A DNA stretch of 64,000 nucleotides from Brachypodium distachyon. Its lineage: Eukaryota > Streptophyta > Magnoliopsida > Poales > Poaceae. Positions 23,870 through 37,300 of the stretch are shown in pieces (position 1 is the stretch's first letter; each line of letters starts with the position of its first letter). Both the position numbers and the translations under genes were made by a program. The stretch spans positions 10,995,501 to 11,059,500 of the forward strand of contig NC_016131.3 in assembly GCF_000005505.3 (NCBI RefSeq), read 5' to 3'. The notes under the pieces were generated by a model. It worked only from the letters and a program-made list of their open reading frames with translations. It ran no database searches and had not been told where the DNA came from.

Positions 23870-26800
23870 ATGGACGGCCACCCCAGGGCCCGCCTCGCCG
23901 GCGCCGGCGGCGATCTCCGCCCGCCGGAGCCGCCGCTCGACCCGCTCGAGTTCCTCTCCCGATCCTGGAGCGCCTCCTCCGTCGACGTCCCGCGCGCGCG
24001 TCCTGGGGCCCCGCCGCCGCTGCCGGCCCTCGCCGGGCCCATCGCCGAGGACGCCGCCTGCGAGCTCGACGACGGGGGCGCCGCCACCGCGGGGAGCTCC
24101 TTCTCCTTCGCATCCGCAGCCACCTCGCAGTTCATCATGGAGCGGATCCTGGCGCAGTCGGTGAGCCCTGCCTTCCTTCCGTTCCGTTTCGGTTCCTCCT
24201 CCTCTGTTTCCCTCCTTCCTCTCTCGAAAATCCAAACCTTCTGTTAAAAACTCACGATCCGCTTACAAAATTGTTTTGTTAGACACTCCAGTTCAGTTGG
24301 TAACCGGAGAGTTCTGTGTGGCCTGGGGGCATCTTGGCCTCGCTCTTTTTGTTTTTTCTTCAACGATTAACAAAAAGGCATGTGGTTTGGTCGTTTTTTA
24401 TTGGGGATTTCGATTCCCCAATTTCATTTTCCCATCTGCATTCTACGGAGAATCGTTTCGTAATTTTTCAGAGACCTTTCTGCAGGGGGCTGGTTACTCT
24501 GTTATGTGCGTTTCTCTGTTGTGAGTTCGTGGTTTCTTTCTCTCCCAGTCTCCTGTGAACCCCGTCAGAGGCTTCTTGGCGTACGTTCCAGTACAAAATC
24601 CAGCCTCTTTGATTAGAAGTAATTAATTGTCCTTAATTGATCTTATTACCCTCACGAGTCGGTTTCCTTCTCTGATCGTGCTCAAACTCATTTTCTTCGT
24701 TTCCCCTTTGACCCCATGTTTCGACAAGGAGAAACGGCCAAAGGCGAGATTTTTCTCTCAGGGGCAATTAGAAGAGGAAAAATGTAATCCTCATCTTTTT
24801 CTATCTAACCACCCACTTCGGTCCTAGTAGCTTTTTTTCTACTCGCTTAATGTCCAGGGCAAACATTTATCACCAAACACCAATTTCTCTCTTCTTGAAA
24901 TTATTCAATTTTTTGGGTTTATCATGGAAAGGAAACCAAAGCTGGATGTTTTTGTTTTACCCTTTTCTCAGTTATCACAAGTTAAAGTAAATCGATCCTG
25001 TGTTGCAATTTTGGCTGCAGGAAGTGGCGCCCCTCACATCCGGCCGGCTCTCGCATAGCAGCGGCCCTCTGACCGGCGGCGGTTCCCTCACCGACAGCCC
25101 GCCGGTCTCGCCGGAGATTGATGACTCGCAGGTTCATTTCTTGTCACCTTTTGCACTGGTACTAGTTTCTAGACCCTGTTCTTTCGCCTGTGGAGTAGTA
25201 CTGTAATACTACTAGTGTTGGTACTGGTCGTTGCAGTACTTGCCTGCAATTTTTAATTCTAGACAAGAACTAGCCTGCAGGTTTGTGGTTCACTAATTGT
25301 GCTAATTTCGAGTACTGCTATTAGATGTTCTTAATTGCTTTAATAATCATGGAAGATACAAGAACCAAGGCCATGCTTTCACTTCCTGACTAGTGGGACA
25401 CACTGTTTGATGTGTGAGATTCTTTAGACCTTCAAAAGCCCCCAAAAGAAATTGTAGTCGTGTGCATGACTAATGGTCGTGTGCTTGTTTTGTGGAAAAT
25501 CGTCCTTTCTGTGCTCCACAACTTCTAAATTCAAACTAAATAAATAATAAAACGACAAAGCTTTTGTGTAACTTTTTTTTGTTTGCTAGTTCAGTTGTCC
25601 TTGCTACGATACTATTATACTACGTTTCTCTAAGGCAAATTTCTTCTTTTTGCCTAGTTTTGTTTGGCTATGCTATGCTTTTGATTTGTATTTATACAAG
25701 CCATGAGTGTTTTTGTTCAGCTGCTCGTTTAAGTGACAGAAGGTGCATACATTAATATTCCTCCGTGCGCCCAAGTAAATACTTATGCCTAGATTCAGGT
25801 GTTAAATTTTTCCAAGTTAAATATATAATACGTCGTTTTGCTTCTCAGCGACTGAGAAATAATTATTTTGAAGTCAATGTTAACAATTGTTTGACCAATT
25901 ACTGAGATCCGTGTAAGATTTAAGGGATGAGAAAATATTTAAGGGATGAGAAAATTTTAGTCGGATGGCTAAGATTGAAATAACTAATCTAAGTCTATCA
26001 AGAAATAGATACTCCTACATAGTAAACGACTCTCAACAAATTTCAAGAGGACGGTCGAGGTTAGAAGTGTCATTTGCCCAAGGCAAAAACTGCAAGAAGG
26101 TGTGGCCTGTGGGACACTGAGAGTGCCTGGGACAAAGAGACCAGCCTTGCAGCCTTCCCTGTGCTCAAAATTTTCTTTAGAGAGAGAGAACAAAAAAACA
26201 AAGGAACAGAGAGAACCCCTTTCTCTCATTCCAATAAAACACCTGGCTTCTAACCCTTCTCTTTTTCCCCACATCTTTTGTTTTGCCCAGTCTCTTTCGC
26301 TTTCTCTCTCTTAAGAGTTTGCGATCTCGGCGTCCATTGTGCAATGTTCTCCCATAGCCATGACTTTTTTCCATTTCCACCCCGCCGACACCCCCTGTAT
26401 TCCAGTTTGATGCCTGTAGCCGTTCACATGTAGGATCCTATACATCTCCATCCTCCTTTAAACAAAAAAAAAGAAATACATCTTCATCTTGGATGGAGCT
26501 GCACAATGATATCTTCGGCCATTTGAGCACCACATTTTGCAAATCTAGACAAGATGTAATATGCTTTGTGTTGTTCACGTGCATGTGCATATAATGAAAT
26601 AGTGTGATGGTATATGACTATAAATTTGTACGCATGCGTGAGAAATTGCTTGGGCTCTTCTTGGTTGTGGAAAGCATCCTCTTCCAAAATGTAGGATCCT
26701 GTTGTCCATCTGTAAAAAAAGTTTTAAATTCTTTTGCTCTTGTTCTTCACCTTGTTTTCACATTTCTTGTACTACCTTGTTCTCTTTTTTCACGGTAGTA

Positions 26801-29407
26801 GTGGTTAAGTGTCACTTCAGTAGCGTGCTCACACCTCGCAACAGTAGTTCCTTTGCTTGCATTTCCCCTTCTGTTCTTTCAGTATTCCACCTTTGCAATG
26901 TTTTTTTATTTTGCCAACACGGTATGGCGCTACAATAATGTGCTTGGATATCTAGAGACAGAGAGATCATTCATACAGACAGACCAGCCTATAAATTGGT
27001 TGGTCTCACCTGACAAATTATTAATTGTAATCTGGAAAGAATCTTTCTTAAAATATTCCTCGAGCCATTTATTTAGCTCCTTATAAAGCAATCTGAAATA
27101 CCCCAAAGATTCAACTGTTCCATGGCTGATGGTTCTCTGAGTTTTTGGTTCAAGGGAAAAGAAGTCCAAGAATGCCCCACACTGCTGCTGTACCACATGC
27201 CCCCAACCCCAAGAGAGACAAGTCTTATGAGAGGTCAAGGTCAAAGATCTGATTAGGATAGGCAAGCCGTACAAAGGGGCACTTTGGCCATTCCAGCGTG
27301 GCTAATCACAGTTGCCCTAACTCCTCCCTTGCACTGCTTTTTTTTTTCTTTCCTAGAATGGATTTTGCTGTTCGCTTGGTGTGTGTTAATGAAGCTCGAT
27401 TCCGGGTACCGTTTCTCAGTGCGCAGTCTGGAGTCTGGTCTGCTGCTTGTGCAAGCAAAACACTGTACATGTCCAGTCTGCCCATGTCACCCTCCATGCA
27501 CCCGTTTCTCTCTCTGGGTAAAAAGTACCAGCAGGCTTGCAGGCATGCAGTCCTTGCCTTTAGCTTGGTTTGCTCGCTTTTCTGCATCATGAGGCTAGCT
27601 GTGACTTTTTGGTCCCTAATCAAGTGTTATTCCTCCAGCTTTCTAATCTAATGTAATCATACATTCTTTTATCTGATCTAGGACCAATGTTGCCCTCGCT
27701 GCTTCATGATTGTGTCGATTATCTTCTGTCATTATACATTATTTACTGGTGTATGCAGCAGCATATGGACGCTTTAGCTCAACACTTCGACTTATATTCC
27801 GTGCTACAAATAAACATTGTGCAAACACAGTGGTTGTACTGTCATCGAGTCTTGAATAATTATCAGTACTATGAGTTAAGGACCCACAGAGAAATTAGTA
27901 TTTTCCTCGTCCTATCACTTCAAGTTAAAGGACTTGTCCCTGTTGCAATTATTTATGCCATTTATGGAAATGGATTTATCACCTGACCGATAAGTTTGTT
28001 TGATCTATAATATTGGCCAGAGAACTAGAAATTGATTATTGAAAATATTAATTAGAATAATTAGAAACACCCTTCTGTGTTCTTTACTAATCGGACCATC
28101 TGAAAACTATGCAGTACTGTAGAGCAGCGGGCACACCGAAGCCACAGGCATACCGAGGCGGCAGCAAGACAGTTGGCCGGTGGCTCAAGGACAGGAAGGA
28201 GAAGAAGAAAGAGGAGACACGAGCACACAATGCACAGGTCCATGCTGCTGTTTCAGTTGCAGCGGTGGCTGCAGCGGTTGCAGCCGTGGCAGCTGCCACG
28301 GCTGCAGCCTCAGGATCTGGCAAGGATGATCGTGCAGCTCGCACCGACATGGCTATGGCTTCCGCAGCAACACTTGTTGCTGCACAATGTGTTGAGGCCG
28401 CTGAGTCCATGGGAGCTGAGCGTGAGCATTTGGAGGCAGTTGTTAGCTCAGCAGTGAATGTCAGGACTCCTGGAGACATTGTCACGGTCACAGCTGCTGC
28501 CGCTACTGGTTTGTCATTTCCACCAGATGTGATAACTATTTATTAATTGTGAACTAAATAATCATGTAAGTGTTTGTTGTTGCAGCATTGAGAGGTGCAG
28601 CCACATTGAGGGCAAGGGCTTTGAAGGAAGTGTGGAACATAGCGGCAGTGATCCCAGTAGAGAAGGGGACGATGGGAGGAGGTGGCCACCATCACAAGCA
28701 GAGTGTGCACAAACAGCATCACAAGTTGGAGAGCAACGATAGTAGCGTTAGCGACCTTTCGCTCGATGAGGAAAACAATTTCCTGGGCATTTGCAGTCAG
28801 GAATTTCTTGTTCGCGGCACTGAGCTTCTCAAGCGCACACGGAAAGGTGCTGTTTGGTGATATTTTTGATTCATGATATGTTAAAGGCACAGGTACTGAT
28901 GTTGCTGTTTCATAATCATTTCATTTGCAGGTGCACTGCACTGGAAGGTTGTATCAGTCTACATCAACCGGTTGGGCCTGGTAAAAGCTTGCGTTCTTGA
29001 ATTCTATTGAACTTTTGTGGTAATCTAGACTTTTTGCTTAGTTATCATGGCATGTTTGCAGGTTGCTCTCAAAATGAAGAGCCGGCATGTTGCTGGGACA
29101 ATCACCAAGAAGAAGAAAAGTAAGTAGCAAACAATCATGGCACTGGAAACATCCCATTATCCTTCCATGGCACCTAGGTCTGATCCTTGTCACTGCAGAT
29201 GTGGTGATAGATGTGTGCAAGGACGTTGCAGCATGGCCAGGCCGACACCTGCTGGAGGATGGTGAGCACCGCCGTTACTTTGGCCTTAAGACGGCTGATC
29301 ACCGAGTAATCGAGTTCGAGTGCACCAGCCAGAGGGACTACGAGTTGTGGACCAAGGGCGTAGCGCGCCTCCTCAGCATTGCCGGTGAGCGGAAGCGCCT
29401 CCTGTGA
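23870..29407 (+). CDS. VAN3-binding protein / FORKED1-like protein (DUF828 + PH domain)
   Basis: Seven exons: 23870-24160, 25021-25131, 28115-28508, 28586-28846, 28931-28980, 29062-29119, 29199-29407. All phases close and give 457 aa. The N terminus has the family word [12 protein letters not shown] (about residues 25-36), followed by [11 protein letters not shown]. Exon 3 carries [20 protein letters not shown], an Ala-rich stretch ([18 protein letters not shown]) and [14 protein letters not shown], all typical of DUF828. The C-terminal PH domain (about 345-450) starts at [18 protein letters not shown] and ends near the conserved Trp of [12 protein letters not shown]. Arabidopsis relatives (FKD1 and FL proteins) act with the ARF-GAP VAN3 in vesicle trafficking of auxin carriers and leaf vein patterning; that role is inferred here. 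The start was chosen because the TATA box at 23,645 lies downstream of the only earlier in-frame ATG (23,462). Intron 2 is unusually long (2,983 bp) but contains no recognised coding sequence. Confidence 0.92.
25132..28114 (+). other. Large intron 2 of the VAN3-binding-like gene
   Basis: Bounded by GTTCAT at the donor and CTATGCAG at the acceptor. Contains AT-rich sequence and short open frames on both strands; no transposon with definable ends and no conserved exon recognised. Confidence 0.7.
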
Positions 29408-29900
29408 GTAGCCCTCCTGCGGCAACCAGCCGGCTCAGGGCTGCGCTGGGTTGGCCCTAGCCATCTGTTTGCTAGGCTGTAGATGTGAAGTGAGGGCAAC
29501 AAAACAGCGTGGGTGATGAGGTGTGCCTTTTGTCCCAGAAGAAGTATGTAGCTAGTGCTCCTGTTGTTGTTAGGGCAGGAATTCAATTAAAGGGGACGTG
29601 TTTATGTGCTTCTGGGGAATGCAACGCATGGGTTTCCATCCCTCATAGCAGCTCATAGCCTCATAGCAAGAAAAGAAGGGGAGGAGAGTGAGGTTCTTTC
29701 TTTGCTCTATTTCCTTCGTTTTATTTCTGTTCTGTTCTGTCTCCTGTAAGTTTTGTTTCTTTTTTTCTTTCTCATCCGGGGTGTGGCCTATACAGTCATA
29801 TCTATCTGGAGCTGTGGCTAGCTGGAAAAGGATAAATGCGTTGTTCTGTTATTATTTAGTATAAAGCATCTGTTTATGCCATTTCCGGTTGCATGTGCTT
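29408..29900 (+). other. Probable 3' untranslated region of the VAN3-binding-like gene
   Basis: T-rich sequence following the TGA at 29,405-29,407. The polyadenylation site cannot be placed precisely; AATAAA-like words are weak. Confidence 0.4.
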
Positions 29901-30044
29901 GGTAGAACATCTCAGTTTTCCTTGTTTTTAATGGGGATTCCGTGAGCTTGTTTGATTACTATTCTTATTTCATTTTCTTGAAAACACTTGTGGTTGAGTC
30001 AGATGAGACTACGAGTTACATAGTTTGATGTAATTAGCTGCTTG

Positions 30045-30183
30045 CACAGGCGGGAAGATTTGATATATGTTAGTTGTGGTCGGTACCTCTTGATTGAACC
30101 TTAACTACTCTCTACTACTTCCACAGGAGGGAAGGATTGATATATGTTAATCTTAGTTGGTATCTCTTGATTGGCCCTTAAGC
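30045..30183. repeat. 77-bp tandem duplication downstream of the gene
   Basis: The block CACAGGCGGGAAGATTTGAT at 30,045 recurs as CACAGGAGGGAAGGATTGAT at 30,122. Both copies continue through ATATATGTTA and ATCTCTTGATTG-type words with scattered substitutions. Confidence 0.8.
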
Positions 30184-31500
30184 CACTGTTAGTTCTGCAA
30201 AAGAATTCACAGCGGTGAAGCTTCAGTTTAGAATCTTTGACTGGAGCAAAAGCCTTCAAACATCATCTTCCCCTCTTGCCTAGCTCTGAGGTTAGGGCCC
30301 AGTAAAGCTGTTGCCTCATGAATTCCATGGGGCCCTCTCTAATCTAGATGCAAGATGCTTTCTTGGTGAAGACTGCACTCATTCTTTTGTCTCCCTGAGT
30401 TCCGATCACATTTTCTTCAAGTTCCAACTGCAGGAAGATGCAACATGCAACGGAGGTGATTCATTCAGGACCACCTAAACCTTTAAGAAATGCAGATCAT
30501 TTTCATTTTTGGTTCAGAAGGCCACATGATTTGAGCCACAAAAAGTACTAATTTGCAGGACGTTCAATGCTTTTTTGTCCCGTGTTTGAGATGATCTTAT
30601 TCCCTGTGGACTACAACTCCTGCATATTCTGAAACAGTCTCTGCACTCCAGCGGCTTTCACGTGTAATCATCTCAAGCTTCATCTTAACTTCAGAGTTTA
30701 CGCTCCTGACGTCGTGAAGCTGCTCAATTAGAGCAGCACGTGAGCTTAATTACCAGGGAGGGACACATTCTTGAAGTTGGTGAGCTAAAGAACTTTAAAA
30801 ATTTCTCGGCAGCTTTGCGAAACGCAAGGGGGATTGCCGTATCCAATGCCACGCTCAGCATATATCAGCAACCTCGACCTGATCGGATCGATCGATCGGA
30901 TGTAAAAGGAGAAGCATCTCTCGTCTCTTTGACAGGAAGAGGAAAAGAAGAGCTCAACAATGATCACCAACACCTCGAAGACCTTGGTTGCCGCGACGAG
31001 AATCTTGCTGCTTTTGCTGTGAGGAGAAGTAAAGAAGTAAAACTCGTATGTAAAGAAGAGCCTTTGCTGGGCTTCTTGTGATCCAGGAGACAGTGGAAAG
31101 ATGGATAGGATTGCAGTGAAAGGTGATGTTTGGAGTGGTAATTTCTTTTTCGAAATTCAGACGAGGGAGAGGGGGGGTGTCGATTCAGGTCATCGCTTAG
31201 ATGCCCCAGTGAGACGGTGCTCTTTTGGCAAAACTGAACCTAATTGGACACGAGAGATCGAACCCGCAAAGCAAAGCCTTTGTGTAACATCTGACGTGAC
31301 ATGACGCGGTCAGTGATCAAGGATAAATTATGTTCCTCATTGCCAAACCATACGGTGCCACCCCAACTATCTGCCCCCACGATAGTTACCGACGGATCAA
31401 GATCGAACGGTAGCCAAAAATCGTTCGGTTTCGGAAGGATGGCTCGCTGATGGGACAATTTTCCTAGCCCTGCGGCCTGCACTGCTCCTGCACGGTTCCT
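30184..31500. other. Intergenic, no gene recognised
   Basis: A 113-codon plus-strand open frame at 30,740-31,081 has no recognisable domain. Nothing else is supported. Confidence 0.4.
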
Positions 31501-31514
31501 AGTCTGATCATGTC

Positions 31515-32061
31515 GTGTGGCCCACCGTGGTGTCAGGCGTCCTTACTTCCTACTCGGTAGTGGGAGGAGATATTTCTTTCTCCTTGCTTCATTTCGTTCC
31601 AAGCTTTCTCTCTCTCACTCGGTTTGTTCTTCTTCCAGCAGATCCATCTCTAACTCGCATCTCCATCTCCGACTCTTTCTTCCTCCATTCATCTCGTTTC
31701 TGCCATTCTTGTGCTTCGTCCGACCTTTTTTCGCAGGACCATTTTCTTTTGTGAGGAGACCATTTGAATTCTTTTGTACATTCTTGTTGTGTTCTTGACT
31801 TCTTTTAGTATTGTACTCAGTCTTTCCTTCTTGTTTACGTCCGAGGTCTCTCGTTCTAGGGTTCTACAGCTTCGCACTGTCCTTACTTCCTGGACGATGT
31901 AGATTTGACAGGTACTTCGATTTGCAGTATCCGCCTTTTACAGTCCTTCTTCGATCTGTTCAAAATCTTTGTTCCGCACTATGTACCACTCACACTTCTC
32001 ATTTCATGTTACAGGATTTCAATATTCTGCACTCGGGTGTTCCTTTTTCCCAAACCAAACG
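31515..32061 (+). other. Possible pyrimidine-rich leader of the decayed transposon-type ORF
   Basis: Strongly CT-biased plus strand with many TTCTTC/TCTCTC words directly before the ATG at 32,062. This resembles a 5' leader; there is no independent gene evidence. Confidence 0.35.
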
Positions 32062-33894
32062 ATGAGTCTTTCCAAGGTACATAAACTTCTTATTTCTTCT
32101 AATATAGTAAAACTACTCTCATCTAGGTTTATGTACTCTTGATTCCTAATCATCTAGGTTTATGTACTCTTGATTCCTAATATAGGTTTATGTACTCTTG
32201 ATTCCTAATCATCGATTTTCGTCCCATCATGTTTATGTACTCTTCGTACCAAATAATAACCTTGTACCTCTTCATAAGTGGGAAAACTTTATTCTCTTTG
32301 CTTGTTATGATTCTTGTACCTTCCAATGTAACCGTATCATGTACTTCAAATTTGCTTGCCAATATAATTTATCTCAAACTTGCGGTCCAATGCTTACCTT
32401 CTGTACCTCTGATGTACTTACGACTGCAATTGATTATTTCTGTTCTACTATCATTCTTGTGCTTTCCAATCTAATTCATTGTTCCGCATAATTACTTAAC
32501 CATGTTTATATATGTACCTCACATCTTCTCGTTGTACCTGCCAATTACTTAACCTGCCCATAGCCAACATGAAATCTTGTCGTTCTACCCTTTGTTACCT
32601 TATGCACCTTTTATGATTGATTATGACGTATTAATACTGTCCTTACTTACAGTATGTACCTTATGTACATCCTGTAATTATGCGGCTCCATGGCAATCAC
32701 GTTTGTTCCACACTTTTGGTTCCAATCATGTACCAGTACTAGTTACTTCCAACCATGCTTTTAACTCAGCTCCCTATTTCTTTTCCATTCTTTCTTTTAA
32801 TAAAGATCTATATGTCATTTCTTCTACCTTATGTACCTCCTTTTTATTCTACATATGGTTACAGTGGTATCATCTACTTCATGTACCTTCTCATGATGTC
32901 CATCATAACATAATGTTTCGCATGTACTCTCCATCATCATGTATCATCATGTACTTCATCTATTCGAAACATTCTCCCAATTAACACGATTTTGTTTTTT
33001 TTTCCTAGCTCAAAGGGCATCTTAGTACTGAAGACGTAACACAGTATGATAGCAATGAAGAAAGTCAAACTTCTTCAACTACCAAGTCCGCAACATCAAG
33101 GACATCCGCAAAGACTCTTTACTGGATCATCAAGAAATTCAATCCTATCAAGAGACAATTGGTCAAGGAAAAAGGTTTTGGAGGCTTACTTGAACTGTCT
33201 CTATGGAATTCAATTAGTCGTATCTTCAGTACTTGGCTTCTCGGCCAAGTTGATTGCATAGACTTCGCAATTGCGGACATCGTGATGTACTAGGATCAGA
33301 AACTCAAACTTGGATGCTGCAATGGCTTACATACGCGAACAAGCTAGTATATCTGTGAGCAAGATCAGCCTAAAAGATGCTGAGAATATAGTCCTTATGG
33401 AGTTGTCAGAAAACAGCACAAGATTACAGAAGGATTCATTCAAGATGGCATTTGTTATCATTGCCATGGTCATCTCCTGTCGCCTTCAACAAAGTACGAT
33501 CACGTCAACATTGATTTCATCGGTGCTTTGCGTTGTACCGAGGAGATTGGTCAATACAGCTGGTGTGCATATGTTCTCAAAGGTATCATTGAGGCAACTC
33601 AGAAAGTACAAGCCGGCTTATCCATGAACAAAGTCGTTTCCAACATATTTGGTTGTCATATATTTCTGCAGGTACATAAAATAAGTTCTGTAACCCCCAC
33701 ATGACTGCTTAATTATCTTATGTATTAATGATATATCGTTTCATTCTCAGATACACTATCTAGATAATCTGTTACTTGGACCACTGCAACCTCGAAAGAA
33801 CATCTACCCTCGTATGGTGGCTTTCCCCACTGAAGTACTTAACAAACTCATATTAGCTGACACTAAGCCTGGAGGGGGTTATGGAGCCAACCAG
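32062..33894 (+). pseudogene. Decayed transposon-type ORF of the grass Ulp1-associated family
   Basis: Exon-like segments at 32062-32076, 33009-33671 and 33751-33894 have good GT..AG borders. The second reads TLYWIIKKFNPIKRQLVKEK then GFGGLLELSLWN and FSTWLLGQVD, then stops near 33,290. Further on come KDSFKMAFVIIAM and, after loss of one base near 33,468, HLLSPSTKYDHVNIDFIGAL and GQYSWCAYVLKGI. The last exon reads IHYLDNLLLGPL. This order (GFGGLL..WLL..VD, F.IFAMGHLL.PSTK, W..YV, FYLDNL.LG) is characteristic of an uncharacterised grass family often found with a C-terminal Ulp1-type protease in transposons. At least one stop and one frameshift break it, and no protease domain is seen. The family assignment is from memory of the motif pattern. 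Confidence 0.55.
32120..32211. repeat. Three-copy tandem repeat of about 31 bp in intron 1
   Basis: Three successive copies of a unit containing TAGGTTTATGTACTCTTGAT followed by TCCTAAT. The third copy lacks a few bases at its start. The word ATGTAC(C/T)T recurs through the rest of the intron. Confidence 0.85.
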
Positions 33895-34300
33895 GTAACT
33901 TGTTCATCTTGTCATTGTTCATGTACTCTTTTTTGCTTCTTGTACCCTTGTAACTCATCATAAGTACGTCCAATGTAACCGTCTCATGTACTTCAAATTT
34001 TCTTGCCAAATTTAATTTATCTCAAATTTGCGGTCCAATGCTTACCTTCTGTACCTCTTATGTACTTACGACTGTTCCTGCTTTACCAAACTATAATTCA
34101 TTATTTTCTGTTGTACTATCGTTCTTGTGCTTTCCAATCTACTACTGTTCCTCGTTAGTACTTAACCATGATTTTGTTCCGGGTACTTACCACCGTACCC
34201 TTTGTTACCTTATGTACCTCCTGTTATTATGCGGCTCTGTGGCAATCATGTTTGTTCCTGGTACTTACCACTGTACCCTTTGTTACCCGATGGCATGTGA
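33895..34300. repeat. Intron segment duplicated from intron 1 of the same decayed gene
   Basis: About 33,963-34,260 repeats in order the words TCCAATGTAACCGT, TTTGCGGTCCAATGCTTACC, CTTGTGCTTTCCAATCTA, ACCCTTTGTTACCTTATG and ATTATGCGGCTC, all found at about 32,317-32,715. The two copies flank the coding segments and differ by small insertions and substitutions. Confidence 0.8.
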
Positions 34301-37300
34301 ACGACTAGCAACAATAAGCTATGATGCAATGGCATGAACATATACACCATATATGCACAAAGCAACAAAGCAAGCTATTGAACGAGCAAAGAACATTCAT
34401 ATATTACGCATATGCAAGAACAAGCAACTAGCAACGTATACCACTAGCAAACAAGATGCTAACCATGGCAAAATAATAACAAGGCATGATTATTCATGTA
34501 GCTATGACAATGGTAACAAACTTGATATACCATGCATAAAGTAACTATATAAACTATATATATATAATAATAAGGGAACCAGCATGTGAGATATCAAATA
34601 GTAATTGAAGCATAACTAAACCATGATCATACATCGAATAATAAGCATCATACATGTATTGAACAATCAAGCAAACTAAACCATGACTAGCAAGTGTGCA
34701 CGTGCACGCATGTCCTAGAATGTAAAATATGTCTGATAAATATGCAATGCATAATCATAGTCTCCATATGCATGTTATAGAACAAGAAATCTTCGCAAGA
34801 AAATAGACGATTAGCGATTTGATGAGGCAAATAAAACTTTTCATGCCGAACTCCATCCTGTTAGTGGGCGTTATGATCTCTCTGTCGCATCATAGGAGGT
34901 TTGTGATGCGTGTTTGTGCCCAGCAGGGAAGTAAAACCGAGGGAAACAACAACATAAGTGGTTATGGATGATGATCCGAAGAGGGGGGCAGGGGGGGGGG
35001 GTTACTATGGTCTAGGACTCGGAGGTGGCACCAGGATTGGAAGTAGGGATCTGTTGTCGGAAGGGGATGCGCGGTGCACTCATGGTAGAATGTGTTTATT
35101 TCTCATGGTATGTTTACATGGAGCATGTTGTGTTTTGTTAAACCAGCAATGGACAGGTAGATGTGATCAATGCTTCTAACAAGTTTCCTGTTTGATTATC
35201 ATACGCAATCGGGAATTATGGTTCATGGCACAAAGTGTGTAAAAACCATTGTTTCCGCTCCTTCGGTGGTATTTGAATCAAAGAAAACCCAGATTATTGT
35301 TTCGTTTGAACTGATTTTGGTAGTACAAGTTAAGCGTTCTTCCGTTTGGTGAATAAATTTAGAGGAAATTTTAGTGAACAAATTTAGGACATTTCACCGA
35401 TCGCTGAAGTTGATACTCTGTTGTTGGCATCTTGGCATCACTGGCTGGTTTCGTTAGGAACAAAGATTCGTTGCAATTGGCATGGGTAAATGCACAAAGC
35501 AAGTCTAAAAATATATTTACAAACAAAAGGCTACATGATTCATTCAAAAAGAAGAAATATGAATCATGGCATAAAAAGTAGTGTTCCTTTCGTTTTTGTG
35601 ACATCTATTTCAGGCTGTAGTGCTCCAAAACAATAAGGGAAACAAAGTTTGAGAAATACTGAACACATAACACACAGAAGTTCAGAAAGAGAGAAAGAAA
35701 TATCGCAAAAGGAACTTTTGATTGATGTATTGCTCACTGACAAGCTCCAGCACCTCCTCCTCCTCCTCACCCTTCTACTGTTTGGAAAAAAGGAACATCA
35801 GCTCTTGTAACAGAAGTTCAGAAAGAGAGAAAGATATTCCTACTGTGTAGCCAGGAAATACAAAAGGCTAAAAGGTTTTCCTGGTAAAAACATATAATAC
35901 AAAATCATGCTTTAGAAGGAACAAAGTGTGAGCTAACTATTATTGTGCATTACATTTGACGAAGTGATGCAACGATTACCACAACCCAAACTAATAGCCA
36001 CAATCCTTCCCAAAAGAAAAGTAGCCACTGAAGGAGACAAAGGAGAATAGTCCTCTACCCAAATGGAATAGTATGAAATGTAGAGAAATGAAACATTGTC
36101 AGCTTTACTAACTTGGAAAGTCACACAAAACTGTGGGTCTAGTACACACTAACATTAGGCGACATATATTTCTATGTTTTTCTCAACTTCATCATCACTA
36201 AATAATTTTCTGCACACACTAGTAGTCATAGGGTACAACAGTTGCATTAATGATCAGAGACAAAAGAGTCCACATAATACAGCCGAAGCAATGCAGTTGA
36301 GTGAAGCATGGGGAACCATCTAATTTTCACACAAGGTGACATTATCTTGTGAAGCAAAAGCGTATAGGGCCCTGAGCCAAGAAACAACACAAAGCTAATT
36401 CAGCACCAGGAGGACCAAGGACATAAATTAATGAATCAATCAAAAATATGAAGCTGAATATTAGTACATACAGAGAGCTACCTCGCTGCCAACACTATCC
36501 ATATTGAGCGAGGAAAAGGGGAAATTTCTGATTAAAGCCAAAAACATCCAGCACATCAAGATACTATAATTACATATTTATTTAGGTTTGAAAAAACATC
36601 AAGTGGAACATGAGTTTCCTCTTACTGGCAGTAGCTCATTTGAAAGGCATAATGATACAAAAGGACATTGGACTTGTATGTATTGCACTGGGCAGATAGT
36701 TCTAGGAAGATTGGGTTAATAAGAAACCATTGACCAACCAAATCTGTAGTTCTAGGAAGATTTACGCACAAAAGGGCATCTTAATCGCTTGTTTGAGGCA
36801 CACAACACACTGTTAAAGGTGTTGTTTGAATAATTTACTCGTTTCAAATTTCTTGTCCACCTCTGCCCAACGTGTCATGATCTGGTTATTTGAACTTTTG
36901 ATGGATTGAAAAGGAGGGGGAATGTAGAATAAGAAAATGAGGGAGGATGTACCTCCAATTAAAATGGGAGTACATAACCTTGAGAAGATAGGTCTAAATG
37001 TCTATTTATCTTGTCCACCTGGTTCCAACTTTTTCCGGTACTTGAGTAAGTCAGGCAATTGAGTATATCATCAATCTATTATTTCAACGGAATCCTACAT
37101 AAAAAAACTCAGTATATAACTTGAAGTTGGAGTAGATTGTACACTCCACTAGTTTCAAATGCACAGGTTCAATTCAGATATCTACCATTTTGTTTAATCC
37201 ACCCAGATTCCAAATCACATTCACATCAGATTCGTGAACGGCACAATGTGAACAGCAAATTATATCGCCTCCTTTTGCAATTCCAGAAAAAGCCCAAGCT

